A DNA stretch of 64,000 nucleotides from Pseudarthrobacter sulfonivorans. Lineage in GTDB: Bacteria > Actinomycetota > Actinomycetes > Actinomycetales > Micrococcaceae. The notes below the pieces were generated by a model. That model was not told the DNA's origin. It saw nothing but the letters and a program-made list of their open reading frames with translations, and searched no databases. The stretch covers positions 4,979,758-5,043,757 of the forward strand of contig NZ_CP013747.1 in the NCBI RefSeq assembly GCF_001484605.1, given 5' to 3'. A program made the position numbers and the translations under genes. This document shows, in pieces, positions 17,819 to 27,646 of this stretch. How positions within the stretch are numbered: position 1 is the first letter of the stretch; each line of letters starts with the position of its first letter.

Positions 17819-17867
17819 TGTCGGTGACGGTCGAAAACTGAGCCACCTGTTCCAAACGATTGGGTGG

Positions 17868-19872
<2,005 letters not shown>

Positions 19873-19989
19873 CCAACTTCTGTGAACGAAAACGACCATT
19901 AAGGGCAGGAAGAGGAGTTGGAGGGGAGAGCCGCACGCCCGGTTTGAGGAAGGCTCACCCGGACGCATACGACGCGATCATCCTGACCA

Positions 19990-20345
19990 TCAAGAACAGT
20001 ATGAGCGTGCCAACATGGGCACATGCGGAAGGACGGTCCCCTCCTCCTGAAGGCGGGCTTCGAGGTTGTTCGAAGCGCCGACACGGGCACGGAGCTTGGT
20101 CAGGATCTGGTCTTCCAGGACGGGGAGCGTCGAGCCGTTCTCGCCACCCTGCACTGCGTACCAGTCCCTCAGGGCCGGGTCCTTGAGCTTACGCAGCTCG
20201 ATGATGTGCCCCCAGGGCAATTGTGCAAAGCTGCTTTGCACGGTTCCCTCCGGCCAGTCCATGCAGCGGCGAAGGCCCGCATATAGAACAGGTTGTGGCG
20301 CGAGAACCCCTCATGTTGGGGAACTCTGCCCAGGCCACGCCAGCC
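19990..20345 (-). pseudogene. Fragment of a DUF1016 (YhcG-type) nuclease-family gene
   Basis: Reading the minus strand from 20,345, two frames together give a family-like stretch: FPNMRG, then the shifted NLFYMRAFAAAWT, then SFAQLPWGHIIELRKLKDPALRDWYA. The LPWGH...L.K..DP..R.WYA pattern is typical of the N-terminal domain of YhcG/DUF1016 proteins. Ends and the PD-(D/E)XK nuclease domain are absent and a frameshift lies near 20,310. It is a relic of a gene destroyed by insertions. Confidence 0.6.
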
Positions 20346-20348
20346 GAT

Positions 20349-20990
20349 CTAATACTTTGCTCCCCCAAGGCCGAGCAGTCTGCCGATCCAGAATGATCCG
20401 CCCGATCCCCCACTACACCTCCAGCATGGCCGCATCCACCACTGGCTTGAGACGGCGGGAGCGTCTGGGATAACGACGAACGAGCTAGATGTGAGCTTAC
20501 CGTCGCAACGCCTTCCATTCCGACGGAGTAGAACGTCCAGACGAAGACATCCCTGCAATGGTCGATACTCGCATGTTGCGCTAACGCCCCCTGGAACCAC
20601 TGACATCCGCCCTTGAATTAACCTGCTCCGGCGACCCTTCAGACCAGACGGGCCGACCAGGGTAGCCTGCGCGGAGCGGGCCCCGACCGGCTCATGCCCG
20701 GCCCCCTTGATTGATTTGCTTTCAGGTCCGTTCGTAGTCAATTGGGGGCTGAGCATCCGGCTCGTCCAGTAGCGGCGGATCATGTCGCAGTCATCGATGC
20801 AGGCGGCCAGACAGGGCTTCCAGACAATCCGCACCGCGTCCTCCCCGAACCGACCATTGACAGCAATAGGAGCATCAAAGTACACACCCTTTTTCCGGCA
20901 GACTTGGAGCAGAACCGAGCTGTCCCAATCCCCGCGCAGGGGGCGCGGGGGGCTACGTGTCAGTTCTGGGATCAGTGGCTCGCAACTCAT
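20349..20990 (-). other. Region without a recognisable gene; open frame of doubtful coding status
   Basis: A 213-codon minus-strand frame is open here. The part at 20,700-20,990 (GDWDSSVLLQVCRKKGVYFD, then IVWKPCLAACIDDCDMIRRY) looks protein-like; the rest is rich in Arg, Gly and Ser like a random GC-rich frame. I recognise no family. It starts inside a translation-initiation block shared with 31,370-31,435, so it may be the remnant of a gene family that once had that start. Confidence 0.25.
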
Positions 20991-21050
20991 GTGCGGACTC
21001 GAAATCTCTAATGGCAGTTCCTCCTCCCTTTAGGCCTCTCTCTCGCGAAA
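20985..21050 (-). repeat. Shared initiation block (copy 1)
   Basis: On the minus strand this contains AAGGGAGGAGGAACTGCC followed by a frame starting (ATT) and reading RDFESAHELR. The same block at 31,370-31,435 reads AAGGGAGGAAGAACCGCC, then ATG and RDFERTHVLR. It looks like the start of a lost gene family, kept twice. Confidence 0.5.
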
Positions 21051-21199
21051 ACGAGGATGGCTGCCCATGGTGTTTAGCGGCGGGGCGAGCATCGTGGCCC
21101 CGCCGGTAAGTCCCGGTTAACCGGCTTGTTATGCGGGTTCGAGGGTGATGTGAAGCCCACGGCTTCAAGCTGACCGATGGCGCGGGCGCGCGCTTTCCG

Positions 21200-21772
21200 T
21201 CATCCCCTGGTGATGGTGAGTTCCCCAGCCTTTGGCCGACCAATGAGCTGGCGAGCGACATATTTTCCGTCCTTTGTCTGCTGCTTCAGTTCGATCTTCT
21301 CGTCCGTGGTCTTGAGGCCGCTCACTTCGACCATTCTCGGCACTTCGATGCCGTCGATGGCGGGCATGCCTGTATTTGCTGCGCGGTGGACGCTCGACGT
21401 ATTTGGGCTGAACTCGTTTGTGGTATTGACGGACCAATACAAGTTCCCGGTCGGTTGGAGGAGTCCGGACGGCTCGGCAGGGGACACAACCGACATGCGT
21501 GGCCCAGCTCCGGACACGCTCTGTGTCCCCGGCGCCGCGGACGCCGGCTGTCCCGTGACGTATGCTGCCATTAGACACAAGAGAGCCAGCCGCGCGGAGC
21601 GCGTCACAGCGGCGAAGCTAACATGACCCGATGTTGCGGAGGGCACGACGTTCGAAGTAGCCCCATGCGTCAGGGTGCGTTGTGCTGTTCGTGATGGCTG
21701 ACTCCACTCCTTGGGAGTCATATTCATCGATAGTGTGGCTTCGGGCTGTTTGTTAATAGGCATGTCGATCAC
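21200..21772 (-). CDS. Secreted protein resembling T4 gp19-like phage tail tube proteins (N-terminal part)
   Basis: About 190 residues from GTG 21,772. A hydrophobic segment (ARLALLCLMAAYVTG) followed by ASAAP looks like a signal peptide, placed unusually late at residues ~60-80. The C-terminal ~90 residues contain MVEVSGLKTTDEKIEL, RQLIGRPKAGELTITRG. That order (xVSGLxxxxxxIE...R.L.GxxxxxxxTxxRG) is what I know from the tail-tube family of contractile injection systems. The family normally continues ~50 residues past ITRG, so this copy is short or truncated. A leader sequence shared with four other sites sits directly upstream. Function unknown; confidence in the family is moderate. Confidence 0.5.
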   Translation of the reverse strand: MIDMPINKQPEATLSMNMTPKEWSQPSRTAQRTLTHGATSNVVPSATSGHVSFAAVTRSARLALLCLMAAYVTGQPASAAPGTQSVSGAGPRMSVVSPAEPSGLLQPTGNLYWSVNTTNEFSPNTSSVHRAANTGMPAIDGIEVPRMVEVSGLKTTDEKIELKQQTKDGKYVARQLIGRPKAGELTITRG

Positions 21773-21789
21773 TTTTCATCGTTGGAGGG

Positions 21790-22219
21790 TGGCGCTCGTG
21801 TAGGTACATTCACAAGTTAGTTTTCGCCGCTTCAGTGAAGCTTCTGTTCTTCTTCATATCCTCTGCGATCAGCTCACTTCGGGTGCAGGCACCAACGCGC
21901 GTTGACCGATTGAGCGCTCCGGATTCGGTTCGCTATCAGCCTAGGCGGGATCAGTCTTCGGTGACCGCTGTATGGCACCCAACTTTTGCCGCATCAGGAC
22001 TTCTCACGCCGTGCGCCGCTGCGGGCCCATTTTGTGGCTAGATGACTTGGCGAGGCCGGGGCCAGGCGATTCATCCACAATCGCCAGTGGAGGTGTTGGG
22101 GTCTCTGACTTAACCTCAGAAATCCGCTCATCCTCTCCCGCCTGTGCCTGCCGACCTGGAATGAGTAATGTCTTTCACATTAGATCCGGCGGCTGGCCGT
22201 GTTCAGAGACGCCTAACAC
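21790..22219 (-). repeat. Conserved leader, copy D (upstream of tail-tube-like gene)
   Basis: This is the most diverged copy of the leader. The gene-proximal block around GCTTCAGTGAAGCTTCTGTT, the middle block around CGCTGTATGGC, and the distal block AATGTCTTTCACATTAGATC are each found in the other copies in the same order. Similarity ends near 22,219. Confidence 0.65.
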
Positions 22220-22222
22220 GAA

Positions 22223-22274
22223 GGAACTCCTGTGAACCGGCGATGTAGACAATCACCGGATTAACAGGAGTTCC
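22223..22274. repeat. 52-bp hairpin at the outer end of leader D
   Basis: GGAACTCCTGT at 22,223 is matched by ACAGGAGTTCC ending at 22,274, and the inner arms (CCGGCGAT / ATCACCGG) also pair with one wobble. The loop is about 7 bases. It begins where leader similarity stops, so it may be the scar of a mobile element or a terminator. Confidence 0.5.
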
Positions 22275-22700
22275 GCCTCATTAAAAGCCGCCACGCCGCA
22301 CTACCGTTCGTCTCCGGGCGCCACAGGTTTGGGAAAAGGCTCTTAGCGGGGGCGGAAATCCGCATCTGCTGACGGTCCGCCCATCAGGAGCAGCCGTAGA
22401 CGCCCTCGTTTGTTGACCCGGATGGAAACGGAGGCTGGGGCACCGGCCGCGTAGATCTCCCCGGCACACGATCCGTGGTTCATCGTCCATAATCAGGGGT
22501 TGAAAAACTCGTGAATAGATGCAGAACCGTTTCATTATCGTCTCCGAATCTTGCTTGTTTGCCGTCGTCTGTGAGCACAAACTGAACGCATCACACCGCA
22601 CCGCGAACGGGAGCGGGGGTGCCATCCCACTACACGGCAATGAGGCCATCACGTCCAGTGGACGTCTTCACTCGCAATCCCTTGAGCAAGCAGGATGTAA
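22275..22700. other. No gene recognised
   Basis: Both strands were read. One minus-strand frame around 22,350-22,460 looks faintly protein-like (SVSIRVNKRGRLRLLLMGG) but has no start or family. A 33-base region before 22,701 holds the ribosome site of the next gene. Confidence 0.4.
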
Positions 22701-23384
22701 ATGAGCATCAACTTCCGGGCACCGTGGGGACGGCTGCCCAAGCATTCCGGACCCGGAAACGGGATCCCCGCCCGCGGGACCAGGTCCCAGACGCAGCCGA
22801 ATGCCGCGCGACCAAAGCGCCGGCGCACGGCGAAGGTACGTCCCCTACTGGCGGTCCTGGCGCTGACTGCTGGACTGGGACTCGTTGTGCCCGGCACCGC
22901 CTCGGCGGCCCCCTTCTGCGGAATCACCTGGGGTTCGCTGGCCAAGTCGACCGCCACGCTGGCGTTGGGTCCAAGCCAGGATCCGATCACCAATATCCGC
23001 TCCGGGCGCCACGCATGCTTCGACCGTCTGGTGGTGGACGTCAACGGCGAGGTCCCCAGATACACCGTGCGGTATGTCAGTGCCGTGACGCAGGACGGGT
23101 CCGGCTTTACCCTTCCGCTGCGGGGCGGCGCGTTCATCGATGTGACAGTCATGGCACCGGCCCATGACCAGAACTACAACCCGACCTACACCCCGGCGAA
23201 CCGGGACGAAGCGGTGAACGTTGCCGGCTTCCAGACCTTCCGCCAGGTGGCCTTCGCAGGCACCTTCGAGGCGGTGACGGAGATCGGGCTGGGGGTCCGC
23301 GCACGGCTGCCGTTCCGGGTATTCACGCTGGCTGGCCCGGGCAACGGGTCTCGGCTGGTGATCGATGTAGCACACCGCTGGTGA
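22701..23384 (+). CDS. Secreted AMIN-like domain protein
   Basis: 227 residues. A long basic N-terminal tail is followed by a signal peptide (VRPLLAVLALTAGLGLVVPG, then ASAAP). The mature part contains CGITWGS, then RSGRHACFDRLVVDV, YTVRYVSAV and LPLRGGAFIDVTVMAPAHD. This is the pattern of the AMIN-like secreted proteins common in actinobacteria, with two conserved Cys. Role probably at the cell envelope; the exact function is unknown. Start ATG 22,701 has AGGATG upstream. GC content and codon use are ordinary, unlike its decayed neighbours. Confidence 0.7.
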   Translation: MSINFRAPWGRLPKHSGPGNGIPARGTRSQTQPNAARPKRRRTAKVRPLLAVLALTAGLGLVVPGTASAAPFCGITWGSLAKSTATLALGPSQDPITNIRSGRHACFDRLVVDVNGEVPRYTVRYVSAVTQDGSGFTLPLRGGAFIDVTVMAPAHDQNYNPTYTPANRDEAVNVAGFQTFRQVAFAGTFEAVTEIGLGVRARLPFRVFTLAGPGNGSRLVIDVAHRW

Positions 23385-23488
23385 CGCCTGGGACCAGCCA
23401 GCCAGGGTGCTGAAGAACGACGGCGGCGCCCGGGTTCCGCATGAAGGCGATGCCATTAGGGCGCGCACCAGGCAGTAGTTCTAAGGGT

Positions 23489-23511
23489 GGGGTTGCGGGA
23501 TCCGCAGCCCC
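23489..23511 (+). terminator. Hairpin after AMIN-like gene
   Basis: GGGGTTGCGG pairs with CCGCAGCCCC through one G-U wobble around a 3-base loop, followed by TACTTTCCTG. It is about 105 bases after the stop. Confidence 0.5.
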
Positions 23512-23699
23512 TACTTTCCTGTGTGACCATAGGGGCGGCTACTCCCTTTGACCAAGGAACTGAGACGCCGACGTCATGCAGGGTGCTCTTTGCAGTCATG
23601 GCTTCGTTTCCAGCCGGCGACTCTGCCTATGAACGTGAACCGATCGCATCCGCACCTGGGCGGTGACCCCGAAAGCAATTCAGTCCTCTGTCGTCCGAT

Positions 23700-24058
23700 G
23701 AAGCCAGGACCTGGCGCGATATGCCCGCCAGGCGCCGGAGGTAAGCCTTCTCCGCGACGAAGTCGATGAGCTGGTGGACTCCATCAGCAGCGACGACCAC
23801 GCCGGCATCCGGATGGCCCTGGACCACCTCACGGCTCTTGGCCACCGCAGAATCGTCCTTGTCGACGGCGGAACAGCCGTACGAACTGCAGTCCCTACGG
23901 ACGTGTCTGTCCTGGGCTACGACGACAGCCAGTTCGCCCGGCTCAGCTACGTGCAGCTGTCATCCATCAGCCAGGACGCGCCGCTGCTTGCCCCTGCTGC
24001 TGTGGACCGCACGGAACCCAATCGCCAGCCCATGTCGTCAGCACGCCTCACCTGGTAG
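23700..24058 (+). pseudogene. LacI-family regulator remnant with internal deletion
   Basis: The frame gives SDDHAGIRMALDHLTALGHR and RIVLVDGG, which is the middle of a LacI-family sugar-binding domain. It then jumps directly to VPTDVSVLGYDDSQFARLSY and SSISQDAPLLA from the C-terminal part. About 80 residues between the two are deleted, the DNA-binding domain is missing, and the last conserved stretch (PHLVV) is in another frame. Dead gene. Confidence 0.75.
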
Positions 24059-24155
24059 TCCATAAAACCCACAGCCCCGACCCGATCCCCGCAAGCTGCC
24101 GAAATGCCCGCCAGGCCGCTAGGCGCAGCACCCGGTGAGGGTTCGGCCTAGGCTA

Positions 24156-24190
24156 AGAGCCTGCCCCTACGGAGTTTAGGAACAGGCTCT
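24156..24190. terminator. Inverted repeat downstream of the FN3 gene
   Basis: AGAGCCTG and CAGGCTCT form perfect 8-bp arms about 19 bases apart. It lies 96-130 bases beyond the stop of the minus-strand FN3 gene and before the LacI relic end, so it could be a bidirectional terminator or an element scar. Confidence 0.35.
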
Positions 24191-24285
24191 AAGCGCGCCA
24201 GCAGTGGTAGTTGCCAGGCCGAGACACTTTGTGCTTCCAGATGTGTTGGTCTCGATCGGCGGCTGAAGGAGCACTTGTCCCGTAA

Positions 24286-25035
24286 TTACGGCTCCACGTA
24301 CGGACCGGTATTGCCACACACCGTGTTCGATGGAGAAGAGCTGCCGAAATCGTTGATTGCTGTCACGTAGAAGCAGTAATTCGTGTTTAACGTTCCCGTG
24401 CCCACAAAAATAGACGCATCCTTGAAGGCATGGGTGGGAGCATCGAAGGCTTTTACGAACCACTGGCCTGCGCCGTTCACTTGATAATATAAACGGTACC
24501 TCAATTCCCATTCTGAACGCTCGAACGTAACCCCTGCTTCCACCCAATTAATAGAGAGTCGAAGGTTTTTAGGGATTGATGGTCTGAAGCCCGCGCATCT
24601 TTCCGGAGAGTAGGTTTTTCCGGCTCCATTTACTGCAGCAACTCGGTAGCAAAGATACTTACCAGTAGGGAGATTACGGAAATTTGCGGTATAACGCTTA
24701 CCCGTCGTGGCAATAGAAGTGCTGAATACCTTCGAGAATTGTGTCCATATTCTCCCGGACGCAGTCCGATACTCCACGGTGAAGAAAGATTCATTTGTCG
24801 AGGCATCGGTCCAGGCAATTTCGTCAGCGTTAGAAAAAATTCTCTTGGCTGATACATTTGCCGGTGCCACGGGTCCGGTTTGCATTACAGTCTCACCAAT
24901 GGATGGCATCGCATGGCCGGCGGTGGGAGCCGCAAGCAGTGCAAGAATGCAACCCAAAACTACTCCTGCAGATTTATACAAGGTGCCAGATCGCTTTCTT
25001 TCGCAGTCCTGGTTTGACATTCTCATAGCGGGCAT
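24286..25035 (-). CDS. Secreted fibronectin type III domain protein
   Basis: 249 residues from ATG 25,035, chosen because AAAGGAG lies 6 bases upstream. A basic N-terminus and a hydrophobic core (AGVVLGCILALLAAPTAGHA) form a signal peptide. The mature part looks like two fibronectin III-type beta-sandwich domains: one with TDASTNESFFTVEYRTASG and YLCYRVAAVNGAGKTYSP, the other with YRLYYQVNGAGQWF and YCFYVTAINDFGSSSPSN. Paired Cys residues sit near the domain ends. It has lower GC than the flanks. It follows leader cassette A on the same strand after a 257-base gap and may be its cargo. An adhesive or binding role at the surface is inference. Confidence 0.7.
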   Translation of the reverse strand: MPAMRMSNQDCERKRSGTLYKSAGVVLGCILALLAAPTAGHAMPSIGETVMQTGPVAPANVSAKRIFSNADEIAWTDASTNESFFTVEYRTASGRIWTQFSKVFSTSIATTGKRYTANFRNLPTGKYLCYRVAAVNGAGKTYSPERCAGFRPSIPKNLRLSINWVEAGVTFERSEWELRYRLYYQVNGAGQWFVKAFDAPTHAFKDASIFVGTGTLNTNYCFYVTAINDFGSSSPSNTVCGNTGPYVEP

Positions 25036-25291
25036 TTTCACTCCTTTAGGGTGATTTGTCTGGATGGCGGTACGCCAAATATTGAAGAACAAGATGTGTT
25101 TCCTTTCCGGTTTATATGTATCGGGCTGGATGTTCTAAGGGTCACGGAGGGGCTTAAGCGATCCTTAATCACCTCTATGGGCCGGGCCTGTCCGAGCTGG
25201 TGGACTCGGGCGGCTGCTACTGGTGGGTTGAGTTGTCTTCTGCAAGGGTTTCGCGAGGGTGCCCCGGTTCCCTGTCATCTGGCTAGGGCTG

Positions 25292-25591
25292 TCAATCCAA
25301 GCAGTCCGGCCAAATTTCCTGACCCCAGGTTCCGTGATCGTTAGCAGGTGCGGGCTGCAACTCGTCTGGTGCCACGGGTCCGGCGGGCTTCGCTTGTGCC
25401 AGAAGCCATTCAACGTGGCGTCCTGCACGTTCAGGCATCGACAGACCCTTCCAGACGTACGTCCGACCCTCAGGATTCCCCGAGGGGATCCACCATCCGG
25501 TTTCCGGGCAACGGACTCCTGTCGCCGCTTCAACCCGGGCACCGCCGCGTGATTTACCGTCGTGGATCCTGGATGTTCCTATTCGTTTCAT
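25292..25591 (-). CDS. Small CPETGWW-motif protein, copy A
   Basis: 99 residues, starting MKRIGTSRIHDGKSRGG. The central motif RCPETGWWIPSG is followed by YVWKGLSMPERAGRHVEWLL and a C-terminus GQEIWPDCLD. Two relatives occur in this window (36,384 and 40,224), each behind the same leader. AGGAG lies 9 bases before the ATG. I do not know the family. A similar Cys-Pro-x-x-Gly-Trp-Trp stretch is seen in some small immunity-like proteins, but that is a weak memory. No signal peptide or membrane segment is seen. Confidence 0.7.
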   Translation of the reverse strand: MKRIGTSRIHDGKSRGGARVEAATGVRCPETGWWIPSGNPEGRTYVWKGLSMPERAGRHVEWLLAQAKPAGPVAPDELQPAPANDHGTWGQEIWPDCLD

Positions 25592-25890
25592 GATCAGGAT
25601 CTCCTCTGAATCGTTAAGTGCGGGCGGGGGTCTTTTCAGATCAGCCTCAGTGCGTTGAACAGTGGCCGATGTTGATGCCGGGTTCCGTCACGTTTTGTGG
25701 CTCCGTGTACATTTCCCAAGCTAGGTCCCGCGCCTTCAGGGAAGCTTCTGTGTTTCTTCAGATCCTCTGCGGTCACTCCCACGTCGGGCATCGTGACCAG
25801 CTCAGGCTCCCGTTAGAACGTTCCGGATTTCGTTCGTTATTGACCAGGAAAAATCCGAATCGCTCTTCGGTGTGATCGCTGTATGGCGAC
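25592..25890 (-). repeat. Conserved leader, copy A
   Basis: The ~300 bases upstream of the small protein match leaders B, C and E almost without gaps (blocks CTCCTCTGAATCGTTAAGTG, GGGAAGCTTCTGTGTTTCTT, GATCGCTGTATGGC on the plus strand). Similarity stops near 25,890, so the outer third found in the other copies is missing here. Confidence 0.75.
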
Positions 25891-26547
25891 CCAGCGGCTG
25901 GGCGACCAACTTCATCATGCCCGCGGGAGTCCAGCTGACTTCTATCAGGGGAATAGATGCGCCGGCACTGCGAAGGGATAAGCGATACGCGGCCAAGGGC
26001 TCGCCATCACAGGACACGGAACAGGGAGCGGAGCACGGGCTGGTTACGCCTGCGACAACCATGCAGATCCCTGATGAACTGTGCCATAGCCGCCTGTCCA
26101 GCGTCACACGCAGTGCCGAGCCCTCGTGGACGCCACCTCCCATGACGTGGCATCCTGCACCTTCAGGCGGCGTCCCGGTCGAGCCCGACGGATGGGTCGC
26201 CGCCGCTTCCGGGGCTTTGCCGACTAACCTTCCGATGCGACCAGCCCGGGATGACGGCCTTGATGTCTTCATCTCCATAGCAGAGCCCTGAGCGCCCGGG
26301 CTAGTGGGCGCGGTGCGACGGCGGGACGGGTGCACCGAAAATGGCGGCACCCGTCCCGTTTGGGATGCCGGGATCGTCAATTGCGTGGCCAGTAGCGAGT
26401 CCGTGGGGGATGGTCCCTCCATGCTGGCCATGAAGCTCAGTGTCCTCTCCACCGGCGGGGCCGGAAGAGCGACCCGGCCGACGTGTTCGCCGACGCCGTT
26501 ACCATCCTGAGGCAGACGAATCTGCGCCCCGTGGCCGCCGAATTCAC
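25891..26547. other. No gene recognised
   Basis: Two overlapping open frames exist on opposite strands (plus 25,872-26,291; minus 25,802-26,836), but both have the Arg/Pro/Ser-rich composition of chance frames and no motif. The right edge is the start of an IS3 remnant. Confidence 0.4.
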
Positions 26548-27600
26548 ATGACCGACCGTAGGAAGCACCAGAAGTACAAGGATGACGCCATAGAGCACGT
26601 GATTTCCTCCGGCCCTCCGATCGCCCAGGTTGCGTCGGATATTGGCGTGAAAGAGGGGACGCTGGGGACCTGGGAGCGTAAATGTAGGGAGCAGCATCCG
26701 GAGCGCTTCGTAACCGAGGAGAAGGCACCGGTGTCCTGGGAAAAGCACGAGAAAGCGCTGGTGGCCGAGAACGCGAAGCTGAAGCAGGAAATCGAGTCTT
26801 CCGGGAAAAGTCAGCGCCTTCTTTGCAGCGAAGCAACGGTAGAGGATTTCTACGAGTTCATCGAAACAGAGAAGGCGAACCATACGGTCGCCTGGCTATG
26901 TCGGACCCTGAAGATCTCCCAAGCCTCGTTCTACTGGTGCGCAATCCCAGGGGCCCGTCCCAGCGCGCCGCGAGGCGCTCGTGGAGGCGGTGGCCCGCAA
27001 GTTCACGGAGACCGGCGGCAAGGCCGGGCGGGATCAGCTATCCAGAATCCAGGCGAAGACCGCCCATATCGGGAACCACATGCTCGACGGGAACGGCGGG
27101 TGGGACTTCTCATCCGAAGTGCCCGGAACCCGGCTGGACGGGGATATCACGTACTTGGGCCGGTGAGGGGCTGGCTGTATCTGGCCACTGTGATCGATCT
27201 GTGCACCGGCGTGGTGATCGGCTGGAACATGGACAAGCACATGCGCACCGAGCTGTGCACGGGCGCGTTGGCCAGGGTTCCGCGACAACGGCTGGCTGCA
27301 TGCCGATAGGGCGATCTTCCATTCCGAACCGCGGCACAGAGAACACCTTCACCGAATTCCGGCCGGTGCACCAGGAACGACATCACCCAATCCATGGGCA
27401 AAGTCGGCGTGTGCCGGTATGACGTGGTCGCCGAGAATTTCTTCTCGCATGTGACGACCGAGTTCTACCACCACACACCTTCGTCAGCCGGCTCGCAGCC
27501 CGCACCTGGATCATGGGCTACATCGAGTCCTGGTACAACCGCAAACGGCACCCAACGCCAGAGCCCGGCACCGACCCCGGCTGCAGCACTCACCGCTGCC
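26548..27600 (+). pseudogene. IS3-family transposase remnant (orfA and orfB, several frameshifts)
   Basis: orfA runs from ATG 26,548: KYKDDAIEHVISSGPPIAQV, GVKEGTLGTWERKCREQHPE and a leucine-zipper-like coiled coil. orfB begins near 26,850 (TVAWLCRTLKISQASFY). It then breaks into alternating frames: EAVARKFTETGGKAGRDQL, GDITYL, GWLYLATVIDLCTGVVIGWN (first DDE Asp region), GKVGVCYD-like and MGYIESWYN at 27,520. The order is that of an IS3 transposase, but at least four frame changes make it dead. Confidence 0.8.
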
Positions 27601-27646
27601 AGACCCGCGATCAGCAATCCCTGGCCGCGCAACCGTAGTTGCGGAC

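Noticed and set aside
25802..26836. 344-codon minus-strand open frame
   Set aside because: Arg/Pro/Ser-rich chance composition, no motif, and it overlaps both a leader copy and an IS3 remnant.
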